Origin: Treponema sp.
GTDB lineage: Bacteria; Spirochaetota; Spirochaetia; Treponematales; Breznakiellaceae
Length of the DNA stretch: 22,737 bases
NCBI GenBank assembly: GCA_031254175.1
Contig: JAIRUY010000153.1
Coordinates: 1 to 22,737 of the forward strand
Direction of reading: 5' to 3'
Each line of letters starts with the position of its first letter. Position 1 is the first letter of the stretch. Positions 7,340-15,237 of the stretch are shown piece by piece. The notes beneath the pieces are model-generated. The model did no database searches, was not told where the DNA came from, and was given only the letters and a program-made list of their open reading frames with translations. A program made the translations under genes and the position numbers.

Positions 7340-7786
7340 ATGAATCTCAAAACGGTACTTTCTGCGGATACAATAAATCTTCACCTTAAAGGTTCCTCCA
7401 AAGAGGAAATCATCAACGAACTTCTCGATATTTTTACAAGAACAGGAAAAATAAAAGACAGGGAAGCTGCGTTGAAAGCTGTAATGGACAGGGAAGAAAA
7501 AATGTCCACAGGCATGAAACACGGTATTGCGATTCCTCATGGTAAATGTGCCGCCATAGATGACTTGATTGCCTGTATAGGCATCTCGGAAAAACCGGTA
7601 GATTTTGATTCGCTGGATCATAAACCATGCCGCATCTTCATCATGACTCTTTCTCCTGTAGAAAAAACAGGTCCGCATTTACAGTTTCTCGCGGAAATAA
7701 GCCTTTTATTTAAAAGTTCAGAAAAACGCGATGAGATTCTGAAAGCAAAAACACCTGAGGAAGTTCTGAAGATTCTGGTCGACTAG
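7340..7786 (+). CDS. ptsN: PTS EIIA-like protein (fructose/nitrogen type)
   Basis: 148 residues of the EIIA fructose/mannitol/Ntr family. The motif STGMKHGIAIPHGK (about 56-69) contains the phosphorylated histidine H67 in IPHGK and a second conserved histidine H61. GPHLQFLAEISLLF near residue 110 is also typical. No EIIB or EIIC domain is fused or adjacent, so a regulatory (EIIA-Ntr) role is more likely than sugar uptake. It should accept phosphate from HPr, and ptsH is present in the window about 3.9 kb away. It is a single-gene unit between divergent lysS and convergent serA. There is no Shine-Dalgarno; see the promoter entry. The symbol ptsN rather than fruA-type is inferred from the lack of transport partners. 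Confidence 0.88.
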   Translation: MNLKTVLSADTINLHLKGSSKEEIINELLDIFTRTGKIKDREAALKAVMDREEKMSTGMKHGIAIPHGKCAAIDDLIACIGISEKPVDFDSLDHKPCRIFIMTLSPVEKTGPHLQFLAEISLLFKSSEKRDEILKAKTPEEVLKILVD

Positions 7787-7819
7787 ATATAATACGACTG
7801 CATTTGACTTGTTAGGAAA

Positions 7820-8986
7820 TCATTTTTTAATTGCGCGCACTCTGATAATTCCGTCTACCTTGCGAATTTGATCCAGAACAGATTCGGGGATTTCCTGCTC
7901 TGTATCTATAACACTATGGCCATGGTCGTCACGGTGGTGGTTAACCATGTCCGCGATATTAATATTCGCTTTTGCAAGATTGGTTGTGATCTGTCCGACC
8001 ATGTTGGGAATATTCCGGTTTACAACAAGCAGCCTGTGTGGAACACGCTGTTCCAGTTTGCAGCGCGGAAAATTTACCGAATTGCGTATTGTACCGGCTT
8101 CCAGATAATCAACAATCTGCCTGACTGCCATTATAGCGCAATTATCTTCAGCCTCCGGTGTAGAAGCCCCAAGATGCGGAATACAGATAACTTTTTTGCA
8201 GTTTAACAGTTCAGCATTTGGGAAATCTGTAACATAAGCGCCCAATCCTCCGGAATTCAATGCCTCAATTATGTCCCTGTCTTTTACAAGCGCATCACGA
8301 GAAAAGTTAAGCAAACGCGCGTCCTTTTTCATAAGACGAAATTTCTCCGCATCCAGAATTCCTTTGGTTGTATCACCCAACGGGACATGCAAAGTTACAT
8401 AATCGGCCTTTTTCAGCAGGCTTTCGAGCGTATCGGCGCGGATAACTTCACGTGAAAGATTCCATGCCGCATCTACGGAAATATACGGATCGAAACCGAT
8501 AACATCCATACCAAGGGCAATTGCATCATTGGCGACCATTACGCCAATCGCGCCAAGACCGACTACACCCAGAGTTTTGCCTTTCAATTCAGGCCCGGAA
8601 AACTTTGATTTTTCTTTTTCTACCAGTTCCGCCGCATTGCTTTTGTCTGCAATCTGCGCCGCCCAGTTGATCCCTCCAATAATATCCCTTGAAGAAATAA
8701 GCAAAGCCGCAAGAGTAAGCTCTTTAACCGCATTGGCATTGGCGCCGGGAGTATTAAAAACAATTATCCCGCTTTCGCAGCAGCGCTTAACAGGAATATT
8801 GTTATATCCCGCTCCCGCTCTGGCTATTGCCAATACAGAAGAAGGAATTTCCATACTGTTCATATCTGCGCTGCGGACTAAAATAGCGTCAGGATTGGGA
8901 ATATCACTGGCTATCTCATACTTGTCCCGGGGGAAAAGCTCCAATCCTATGGACGAAATCTTGTTTAATGTTTGAATACGAAACAT
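7820..8986 (-). CDS. serA: D-3-phosphoglycerate dehydrogenase with C-terminal ACT domain
   Basis: Oxidises 3-phosphoglycerate to 3-phosphohydroxypyruvate with NAD, the first step of serine synthesis. From the ATG at 8986 the protein has 388 residues; AGGAAGG lies six bases before it, which decides this start over an upstream in-frame codon (9016) overlapping serC. Seen: IARAGAGYNNIPV (54-66), NTPGANANAVKEL (78-90), the NAD-binding GLGAIG (143-148), the likely catalytic R230 in NFSRDAL and H271 in IPHLGASTPEAE. The last ~70 residues (LLVVNRNIPNMVGQI onward) are an ACT domain, often used for serine feedback. The region usually holding the catalytic acid reads TDFPNAELL, matching the short clostridial/treponemal type. 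It lies 19 bases after serC. Confidence 0.94.
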   Translation of the reverse strand: MFRIQTLNKISSIGLELFPRDKYEIASDIPNPDAILVRSADMNSMEIPSSVLAIARAGAGYNNIPVKRCCESGIIVFNTPGANANAVKELTLAALLISSRDIIGGINWAAQIADKSNAAELVEKEKSKFSGPELKGKTLGVVGLGAIGVMVANDAIALGMDVIGFDPYISVDAAWNLSREVIRADTLESLLKKADYVTLHVPLGDTTKGILDAEKFRLMKKDARLLNFSRDALVKDRDIIEALNSGGLGAYVTDFPNAELLNCKKVICIPHLGASTPEAEDNCAIMAVRQIVDYLEAGTIRNSVNFPRCKLEQRVPHRLLVVNRNIPNMVGQITTNLAKANINIADMVNHHRDDHGHSVIDTEQEIPESVLDQIRKVDGIIRVRAIKK

Positions 8987-9005
8987 ATTTTTCCTTCCTG
9001 TAATT

Positions 9006-10103
9006 TTACTTTTCAAATTTTTCCATGAAGCCGATTAACGCTTTTACTCCGTCAACGGGCATTGCGTTATAAATACTGGCTCTCATTCCGCCGACCAGAC
9101 GGTGACCGGCAAGGTTTACAAGACCTGCCGCGGCGGCTTCCTTCACAAAACGTTTTTCAATCTCTGTCTTCTTTTCCGCATCCTGCTCTTTAGGAACAAA
9201 GGTAACATTCATTAAACTGCGAAACTGTTTCTGTACAGGCGAATAAAAAAGTTTTGAAGTTTCAAGGTAATTGTATATCAAGTCCGCTTTTTCCCTGTTT
9301 ATTTTGGCAATTGCTCCCGCGCCTCCAAGATTTTTCAGCCACTCCAGAACAAGTCCGATAACATAGATGCTGTAACAGGGCGGAGTATTGTACAATGAAC
9401 TTTCAGCAGCGTGAGTATCGTAGCGCAGCATCACAGGCACCCACGCCGGCGCATGGCCGATTAAATCTTCGCGAATAATGACAACTGTTGTTCCCGCAGG
9501 TCCAAGGTTCTTCTGTGCGCCGGCATAGAGGATGCCGAATTTACTGACATCCAGAGGCTCTGAAAGAATACAGCTGGAAACGTCCGAAACAAGCGGCACA
9601 GAGCCGGTATCAGGAATCTTATCCCACCTTGTACCGACTATTGTGTTGTTTAGAGTTATATGGTAATAAGCATCTTCGGCTGAAGGCGCAGGAGCTTCGG
9701 GGATATAAGTATATGCTTTGTCTTTGGAACTTGCCCTCACTTCCACAGCGGCATATTTTGAACCCTCTTTTATCGCTTTGTCTGCAAAAACACCGGTGTC
9801 TATATATGCGGCTTTTTTACCTTTACCGGGCACATCTGTTGCCGCCAGATTCAGGGGAACCATGGAAAATTGCAAGGAAGCGCCGCCTTGCAGAAAGAGC
9901 ACCTTATAATTGGCAGGAATTCCCATAAGTTCCCTGAGTAAAGCTTCGGTTTTTTCAATGATGGGCATAAAATCTTTTGAACGATGACTCATCTCCATTA
10001 CTGACTGACCAGTGCCATTGGCATCTAACATTTCAGACGCAGCTCTTTCAAGAACCTGCAAAGGAAGAGCCGATGGGCCCGGAGAAAAATTATAAACTCG
10101 CAT
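9006..10103 (-). CDS. serC: Phosphoserine aminotransferase
   Basis: 365 residues, usual family length. Transfers the amino group of glutamate to 3-phosphohydroxypyruvate, the step after SerA, using pyridoxal phosphate. The N-terminus VYNFSPGPSALP, the cofactor-phosphate region LQGGASLQFS (71-80), DVSSCILSEPLD (174-185) and the Schiff-base lysine K198 in YAGAQKNLGPAG are all diagnostic. HRLVGGMRASIYNAMP near the C-terminus is also conserved. GGAGATACC directly precedes the ATG at 10103. serC is the first gene of a serC-serA unit; the third enzyme, phosphoserine phosphatase, is not in the window. Divergent from hprK. Confidence 0.96.
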   Translation of the reverse strand: MRVYNFSPGPSALPLQVLERAASEMLDANGTGQSVMEMSHRSKDFMPIIEKTEALLRELMGIPANYKVLFLQGGASLQFSMVPLNLAATDVPGKGKKAAYIDTGVFADKAIKEGSKYAAVEVRASSKDKAYTYIPEAPAPSAEDAYYHITLNNTIVGTRWDKIPDTGSVPLVSDVSSCILSEPLDVSKFGILYAGAQKNLGPAGTTVVIIREDLIGHAPAWVPVMLRYDTHAAESSLYNTPPCYSIYVIGLVLEWLKNLGGAGAIAKINREKADLIYNYLETSKLFYSPVQKQFRSLMNVTFVPKEQDAEKKTEIEKRFVKEAAAAGLVNLAGHRLVGGMRASIYNAMPVDGVKALIGFMEKFEK

Positions 10104-10132
10104 GGTATCTCCAAATATATACGTTTTCGTTT

Positions 10133-10161
10133 ACTATATCCAAAAATCAACTTTTTGCCAA
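10133..10161 (-). promoter_or_regulatory. serCA promoter with conventional leader
   Basis: On the complement, TTGGCA (10156-10161) and TATAGT (10133-10138) are 17 bases apart. The expected start near 10126 leaves about 23 leader bases containing the GGAG ribosome site. It lies back-to-back with the hprK promoter within about 75 bases. Confidence 0.7.
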
Positions 10162-10175
10162 TACATACGAAGCAA

Positions 10176-10204
10176 TTGCATGGACAGCGCATATCCTGTA
10201 GAAT
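10176..10204 (+). promoter_or_regulatory. Promoter of the hprK operon, apparently leaderless
   Basis: TTGCAT (10176-10181) and TAGAAT (10199-10204) with a 17-base spacer. Exactly six bases then precede the ATG of hprK at 10211. No Shine-Dalgarno is present. Confidence 0.7.
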
Positions 10205-10210
10205 GAAGTT

Positions 10211-11200
10211 ATGGGAGACAGGGTATTTACCGTCCTAGACCTAATTGATCTCGATCTAAAAGAACACAATTCCCTGAATTTACACTGCATAGGCGGCAGG
10301 AAAGGACTTGGAAGAACAATTGATATTCCCGACATAAACAGGCCAATGGGCGCCATTATGGGTTTTTTTGAAGATTTTGCCTATCAAAGGATTCAATTGT
10401 TTGGCCGCGGCGAGATGTCCTACATACGCCGTCTTGAAAGCATGAAAGAAACCAAAACAATCGAAGAAATGTTCAGCTATCAAATACCTTGTTGTATTTT
10501 TACCCATAATTACACCCCGCACGATGAATTTTTTAAAATAGCCGAAAAAGCCCAATGCCCCATTCTGCAGACTGAACTGGGTTCGGCGGATTTTTCAGCC
10601 AGAATAATGCGCATACTTTCCAGAATCTTCTCTCCACGCCAGGTTGTTCATGGCGTACTTGTAGAAGTCTACGGCCTTGGGATTCTTATACAGGGAGATT
10701 CCGGTGTAGGGAAAAGCGAAACAGCCCTGGAACTTATCCATCGCGGACACCGGCTGGTCGCTGATGATGTGGTAGAAATTAATTGTATTTACGGAAACAC
10801 GCTTATGGGCGCCGGAGCAAATAAAATCATCGGGCATCACATGGAAATCCGGGGACCGGGAATAATAAATATCACCCATCTTTTTGGAGTAAGAGCGATC
10901 AGAGACCGTAATGAAATCCAGCTTGTTGTGCAGCTTGAAGAATGGGATTCTTTAAAAAATTACGACCGGCTTGGCGCACAGGATCAGACAATTGAACTTT
11001 TGGGAGTAAATATACCCAAGCTGATAATACCTGTAAAACCGGGACGCAATATTCCAATCATAATCGAGACTGCTGCGATGAATGAACGGCTAAAATCAAT
11101 GGGTTATCATGCTGCCAGGGAATTCAACAAAAATATCCTTAAATGGATTGAGAGCGGCGCTGCCCGTTCTGTATTCTTTGGCCAAGATGATGTAATATAG
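10211..11200 (+). CDS. hprK: HPr kinase/phosphorylase
   Basis: 329 residues, typical length. Phosphorylates HPr on Ser46 and removes the phosphate, linking metabolite state to carbon regulation. The N-terminal regulatory domain (1-130) begins FTVLDLIDLDL and includes DINRPM. The catalytic domain carries HGVLVEVYG (147-155, H147 conserved), the P-loop GDSGVGKSETALELIHRGH (162-180), ADD (184-186) and the family signature around EIRGPGIINI (about 213-222). The following gene is its substrate, HPr, eight bases downstream. First gene of a six-gene run; a promoter with -10 six bases before its ATG supports this start. Confidence 0.96.
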   Translation: MGDRVFTVLDLIDLDLKEHNSLNLHCIGGRKGLGRTIDIPDINRPMGAIMGFFEDFAYQRIQLFGRGEMSYIRRLESMKETKTIEEMFSYQIPCCIFTHNYTPHDEFFKIAEKAQCPILQTELGSADFSARIMRILSRIFSPRQVVHGVLVEVYGLGILIQGDSGVGKSETALELIHRGHRLVADDVVEINCIYGNTLMGAGANKIIGHHMEIRGPGIINITHLFGVRAIRDRNEIQLVVQLEEWDSLKNYDRLGAQDQTIELLGVNIPKLIIPVKPGRNIPIIIETAAMNERLKSMGYHAAREFNKNILKWIESGAARSVFFGQDDVI

Positions 11201-11208
11201 GAACAGAT

Positions 11209-11475
11209 ATGACTGAAAGAACCGTTACAGTAATAAACAGAGCCGGTATTCATGCCCGTCCCTCAGCGCTTCTGGTTCAAACAACCAAGAATTTCAAATC
11301 AAATATTTTCATAGAAAAAAACAATGACCGGATCAATGCAAAATCCATAATGGGTATTATAACTCTCGGAGCATCTTACGGAACGGTATTAAAAATAATC
11401 GCCGAGGGAGAAGATGAAGAAGCGGCGGCAAATGCCGTAGCAAAACTCTTTGAATCAAAATTTGAAGAAGAATGA
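11209..11475 (+). CDS. ptsH: HPr phosphocarrier protein
   Basis: 88 residues. GIHARPS contains H15, the site phosphorylated by Enzyme I, and NAKSIMGI contains S46, the site of HprK. Both are at the standard positions, so the protein could act in phosphotransfer and in regulation. The rest (ITLGASYGTVLKI, EDEEAAANAVAKL) matches the family. An AGGAA ribosome site lies just after the hprK stop. No Enzyme I gene is in the window; treponemes are known to have reduced PTS sets, so its main role may be regulatory. A small stem-loop (GGCT...AGCC, about 11479-11500) follows the stop. Confidence 0.96.
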   Translation: MTERTVTVINRAGIHARPSALLVQTTKNFKSNIFIEKNNDRINAKSIMGIITLGASYGTVLKIIAEGEDEEAAANAVAKLFESKFEEE

Positions 11476-11515
11476 TCTGGCTATAAACTTTGTTTAGCCG
11501 GCAGGAGTAATGCTT

Positions 11516-13246
11516 TTGAAAAACGCCAAATCACATCCCGAACAATCAATAATAAAGGTGCGGGTTTTAATACTTGTTTATTCTCTTCTTTGTATCCTGA
11601 CGGTGTTTTTCTCCCGTAATTTTTTTGCGGAAATTCTGGAAGACGGCAATGTGCCGGATCAGCTAAACCTGATTGTTTTCTTTACCATTCCGGTAGTATT
11701 TTTAATTATTCTGGGAATTTCAGTATTTTCCCTGATTATGGATTTTATTTACCGCCGTCCGGGAAGCAAATTCAACGCAAGGCTTTTGTTTTACTTTACT
11801 CTTATTGTCATTTTCTCAATTACCCCAATAACACTGATAACAACCACAGCATTAACGGAAATTGTCCGCTTTTGGCAGAATATCGACAGCTCTTCATCAA
11901 TCAAAGCATCAAACAGTTTTGTTGCCGATAATTATTCTCTGCACCTTGAAAACTTTGAAAATATCCTGAGACAAAATGATTTTTCGCGCTTTAACACAGC
12001 AGGCAGCAGATTGCCGCAGAACATTGCATCTGTACAGATATTTATGTTTATAGACGGCAATTGGGCGGAAGCTTCCTTTACAGGCGATGAAAAATTCCGT
12101 TTGCTGTATCCGCCTTCAAACGAAAACGGGTTCCCGCAAAGGGAAATGCCGCGTGATGCTGAAACCATCCGTTACATACAAAGACCATCGGCAAATATAA
12201 ACCGCGTTATCAGTTATGGGCTTGGAGCTGATTTTGACTGGGGAAAAGATGTTCTTGAAAATCAGACCATGCACTTTGAGACAATAGACATGCTAAGGGC
12301 AAATATCCGCCCCTTGTTGTTGTACTATTATATAGTATTTTTCCTTCCTACATTGTTGATGACAGTTATTATTGCCATTTCATTTACACGCAGGATTACT
12401 CATCCCATTGTAGAATTAACAGAAGCAACACGCCGCGTAGCGGAAGGAAACTTTTCCATTCAAATTTTATCACGCCGCAACGATGAGCTTGGCCTTCTTA
12501 TACGTTCGTTTAACGCAATGGTACAGGACCTTGAAAAATCCCGCGCGGCGCTTGTAAAAAGCGAAAAAATTTCCATTTGGCAGAATATGGCCCAGCAGCT
12601 TGCCCATGAAATAAAAAACCCGCTTACTCCGATAAAACTTTCCGCTGAACGGGTATTGCGCCGGTGGCAAAACGAGCCTGAAAATATCGGCGAAATTCTG
12701 GAAAGCTCCATGATGGCGATAATACAGGAAACAGAAGGTCTTTCTTCGCTTCTTAATGAATTCAGAACCTTGTCAAAACCAACAGAGCCGGCAAAAGTCT
12801 GGACAATCCTGCGTGAGCAGGTAGAAGAAATAGTCCACACTTACTCAAACTCATACCCCGGCGTTAATTTTAATATTGATTATGTGGAAGCAGGTATTTC
12901 AATCAAGATTGATAAAAACAGATTAACCCAGATCCTTACAAACCTGATAATTAATGCCATAGACGCAATGAATGGTTCAGGTTCAATTGAAATACGCACA
13001 GATATCTTAAAAAAACGTGAAGTCTGTTTTTGCAGGCTAAGCATAAAAGATTCTGGGAAAGGTATAAAAGAGCAGGAAACCAATCTTGTTTTTACTCCAT
13101 ATTACACAACAAAAGAAGCAGGCACAGGTCTTGGGCTTCCGATTATTGAACGCATCGTAAACGATCACGGCGGTTCAATCTGGTTTGATACGGCAGAGGG
13201 AACAGGAACGACATTTTACATTGACTTGCCGGCGGAGTTATCATAA
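11516..13246 (+). CDS. NtrY-like membrane sensor histidine kinase
   Basis: About 576 residues. Four hydrophobic segments lie near 18-40, 55-80, 88-110 and 262-285; a loop of ~150 residues between the third and fourth probably faces outside. HAMP follows (RRITHPIVELTEATRRVAEG), then the HisKA box with the phosphorylated His in LAHEIKNPLTPIK (about H364), then the ATPase N, G1 and G2 boxes (LIINAIDAM, DSGKGI, GTGLGLPI). This order matches NtrY. AGGAG (11503-11507) is 8 bases from a TTG at 11516 but only 2 from the ATG at 11510, so I prefer TTG. The stop overlaps the next ATG by one base (TAATG), so translation of the cognate regulator is coupled. Signal sensed unknown. Confidence 0.88.
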   Translation: MKNAKSHPEQSIIKVRVLILVYSLLCILTVFFSRNFFAEILEDGNVPDQLNLIVFFTIPVVFLIILGISVFSLIMDFIYRRPGSKFNARLLFYFTLIVIFSITPITLITTTALTEIVRFWQNIDSSSSIKASNSFVADNYSLHLENFENILRQNDFSRFNTAGSRLPQNIASVQIFMFIDGNWAEASFTGDEKFRLLYPPSNENGFPQREMPRDAETIRYIQRPSANINRVISYGLGADFDWGKDVLENQTMHFETIDMLRANIRPLLLYYYIVFFLPTLLMTVIIAISFTRRITHPIVELTEATRRVAEGNFSIQILSRRNDELGLLIRSFNAMVQDLEKSRAALVKSEKISIWQNMAQQLAHEIKNPLTPIKLSAERVLRRWQNEPENIGEILESSMMAIIQETEGLSSLLNEFRTLSKPTEPAKVWTILREQVEEIVHTYSNSYPGVNFNIDYVEAGISIKIDKNRLTQILTNLIINAIDAMNGSGSIEIRTDILKKREVCFCRLSIKDSGKGIKEQETNLVFTPYYTTKEAGTGLGLPIIERIVNDHGGSIWFDTAEGTGTTFYIDLPAELS

Positions 13247-14616
13247 TGTCTGCAATATTAATTATAGATGATGAACCCGGCATCAGGCATACAGTAGCTT
13301 CCATTCTTGAAGATGAAAAGTACAGGGTTTTTACGGCAGAAGACGCAATTTCAGGTCTTGAAACACTTAACAGGGAAATAATTGATTTGATTTTTTTGGA
13401 TGTGCTTTTGCCAAAAATGGGCGGGCTTGATGCGCTGGAAAAAATCAGAAAAGAATGGCCGGCGGTAGAAATAGTAATGATTTCAGGGCACGCAAATATA
13501 GATATGGCAGTTCGTGCCGTAAAACTTGGCGCGTTTGATTTTCTGGAAAAACCTCTTTCGCTTGATAAGATTCTTACAACCTGCAGAAATGCCCTGGCAA
13601 TCAGAAAATTAAGGGAAGAAAATAAAAGCTTAAAAAGAATCAGCAGGATAATAAAAGAAGAAATAATCGGAACAAGCGCCGCCATCGGAAATGTCCGGGA
13701 AACAATAAGACAGGCGGCGGAAAGTGATGCCCGTATCCTGATTACCGGTGAAAACGGCACAGGAAAAGAAATTATTGCAAGGGCGATTCATTTGAATTCA
13801 GCCAGATCGGAAAACCAGTTTGTTGACATCAACTGCGCCGCTATACCGGAAACATTGATAGAAAGTGAGCTTTTCGGCCATGAAAAGGGCGCTTTTACTG
13901 ACGCGATATCAAAACGAAAAGGCCGCTTTGAACTGGCGCATGGAGGAACTCTCTTTCTTGATGAAATCGGCGATATGAGCCTTTCAGCGCAGGCAAAAGT
14001 GCTGCGCGTTATACAGGAACAAAAAATAGAACGGCTGGGCGGCGAAAAAACCATAGAAACTGATGTACGAATCATCGCGGCAACAAATCAGGATCTGGAA
14101 AAAGCCTGCGAGAAAGGCCGGTTCAGACAGGACCTTTTTTTCAGGCTGAATGTTATACCAATTCATGTTCCTCCCTTAAGGGAAAGGCTGGAAGATATCC
14201 CTGTGCTTTTATACCATTTTCTTAAAGCCTTTAAGCGGGAGGTTCTGCTGGAAACAGGCGCAGTGGAATTCCTGACGGCTCATGAGTGGCCGGGAAATGT
14301 GCGTGAACTGAAAAATCTGGCTGAACGAATTGCGGTAATGCACAGAGGAGACAGCATTTCAGGGGAAGACCTTGGGAAGTTACTCAATAAAAAGATTAAA
14401 AAACACAAAATTAAAGGGAACCTCCCTGAAGATATTTTTGAACGCAGTTTTAATGAAGCAAAAGAAAATTTTGAAAAATGTTATTTGGAGTTTCAACTTT
14501 TCAAGAATAAAGGTATAATATCAAAGGCAGCGGAGGCTGTCGGGGTTTATCCCAGCAACCTCCATGCGAAATTAAAGAAGCACAACATTGCTGCGGCATC
14601 GTTTACGAGCGAATAA
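13246..14616 (+). CDS. NtrC/NtrX-like response regulator with AAA+ and Fis-type HTH
   Basis: 456 residues. Receiver domain at 1-115 (acidic D8/D9, phospho-acceptor D52 in FLDVLLPKMGG, lysine in LEKPLS). The AAA+ domain has Walker A GENGTGKE (168-175), a GAFTDA loop (215-220), Walker B LFLDEIGD and the GNVRELKNLAERI region. The C-terminal Fis-like helix-turn-helix reads ISKAAEAVGVYPSNLHAKLKKH. Such proteins activate sigma-54 promoters when phosphorylated; here by the overlapping NtrY-like kinase. In classic activators the loop is GAFTGA; D219 replaces the second glycine, a change that could weaken or alter sigma-54 contact. No sigma-54 promoter was recognised in the window. Confidence 0.92.
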   Translation: MSAILIIDDEPGIRHTVASILEDEKYRVFTAEDAISGLETLNREIIDLIFLDVLLPKMGGLDALEKIRKEWPAVEIVMISGHANIDMAVRAVKLGAFDFLEKPLSLDKILTTCRNALAIRKLREENKSLKRISRIIKEEIIGTSAAIGNVRETIRQAAESDARILITGENGTGKEIIARAIHLNSARSENQFVDINCAAIPETLIESELFGHEKGAFTDAISKRKGRFELAHGGTLFLDEIGDMSLSAQAKVLRVIQEQKIERLGGEKTIETDVRIIAATNQDLEKACEKGRFRQDLFFRLNVIPIHVPPLRERLEDIPVLLYHFLKAFKREVLLETGAVEFLTAHEWPGNVRELKNLAERIAVMHRGDSISGEDLGKLLNKKIKKHKIKGNLPEDIFERSFNEAKENFEKCYLEFQLFKNKGIISKAAEAVGVYPSNLHAKLKKHNIAAASFTSE

Positions 14617-14629
14617 TTAAGGGAGAGAC

Positions 14630-15235
14630 ATGAAAGAACTAACAGAACGTCAGAAAGAGGTTTTATCATTTATAGCTGAATATCTTAAAAAAAACTCTTA
14701 CCCGCCCACAATAAGGGAGATTGCGGATCATTATTCCATTTCTGTCAAAGGAGCGCATGATCACATTACCGCTCTTAAAAAGAAAGGGTTTTTGAAACAG
14801 TCCGGCAAACGTCCGCGGACAATGGGGCTAACCCATACAAAACATGAAGATTCGTCAGAGATGACGGAAATTCCCCTGCTTGGAAGCGTCGCCGCCGGCG
14901 TACCAATTCTGGCGGAAGAAAACTTTGACGGGAACATTGTTCTGCACAGTTCGATGCTCAGAAAAAACAAAAAATATTTTGCCCTTAAGGTTAAGGGTGA
15001 TTCAATGGAAGGCGCCGGCATACTTGAAAACGATACAGCAATTATTGAAAAACAAAACACTGTCCGCAACGGAGAAATTGCAGTCGCGGTGATAGACGAG
15101 GCTGTAACATTAAAACGTTTTTTCAGGGAAAGCTCCAGGATAAGGCTGCAGGCGGAAAATCCCGCTTATAAGCCGATATACAGCCAAGATGTAAAAATTC
15201 TCGGCCGCCTTTCCGGAATAATCCGCAATTATTAA
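14630..15235 (+). CDS. lexA: LexA SOS repressor
   Basis: 201 residues. The N-terminal winged helix (1-65) has LTERQKEVLSFIAEYL, YPPTIREIADHYSIS and the wing GFLKQSGKRPRT. The self-cleavage site is A89-G90 in GSVAAGVPIL. The catalytic pair is S125 in KGDSMEGAGI and K162 in VTLKRFF. The protein represses DNA-damage genes until RecA filaments trigger self-cleavage. GGGAG lies before the ATG, 13 bases after the regulator gene, so it is probably co-transcribed with hprK and the kinase genes. No LexA-box-like palindrome was recognised around its start; a TATAAT at 14514-14519 inside the preceding gene might be a weak internal promoter. Confidence 0.95.
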   Translation: MKELTERQKEVLSFIAEYLKKNSYPPTIREIADHYSISVKGAHDHITALKKKGFLKQSGKRPRTMGLTHTKHEDSSEMTEIPLLGSVAAGVPILAEENFDGNIVLHSSMLRKNKKYFALKVKGDSMEGAGILENDTAIIEKQNTVRNGEIAVAVIDEAVTLKRFFRESSRIRLQAENPAYKPIYSQDVKILGRLSGIIRNY

Positions 15236-15237
15236 AA

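Noticed and set aside
7787..7819. Shared terminator between convergent ptsN and serA
   Set aside because: Only a four-base GTCG/CGAC pairing is present and no T-run follows.
10150..10165. TTGGCA as the -24 element of a sigma-54 promoter before serC
   Set aside because: No GC dinucleotide at the required -12 position, while a TATAGT at 17 bases fits a sigma-70 promoter well.
13143..13760. 205-codon minus-strand frame across the kinase/regulator junction
   Set aside because: Fully antisense to receiver and ATPase motifs; serine/isoleucine-rich product typical of antisense reading.
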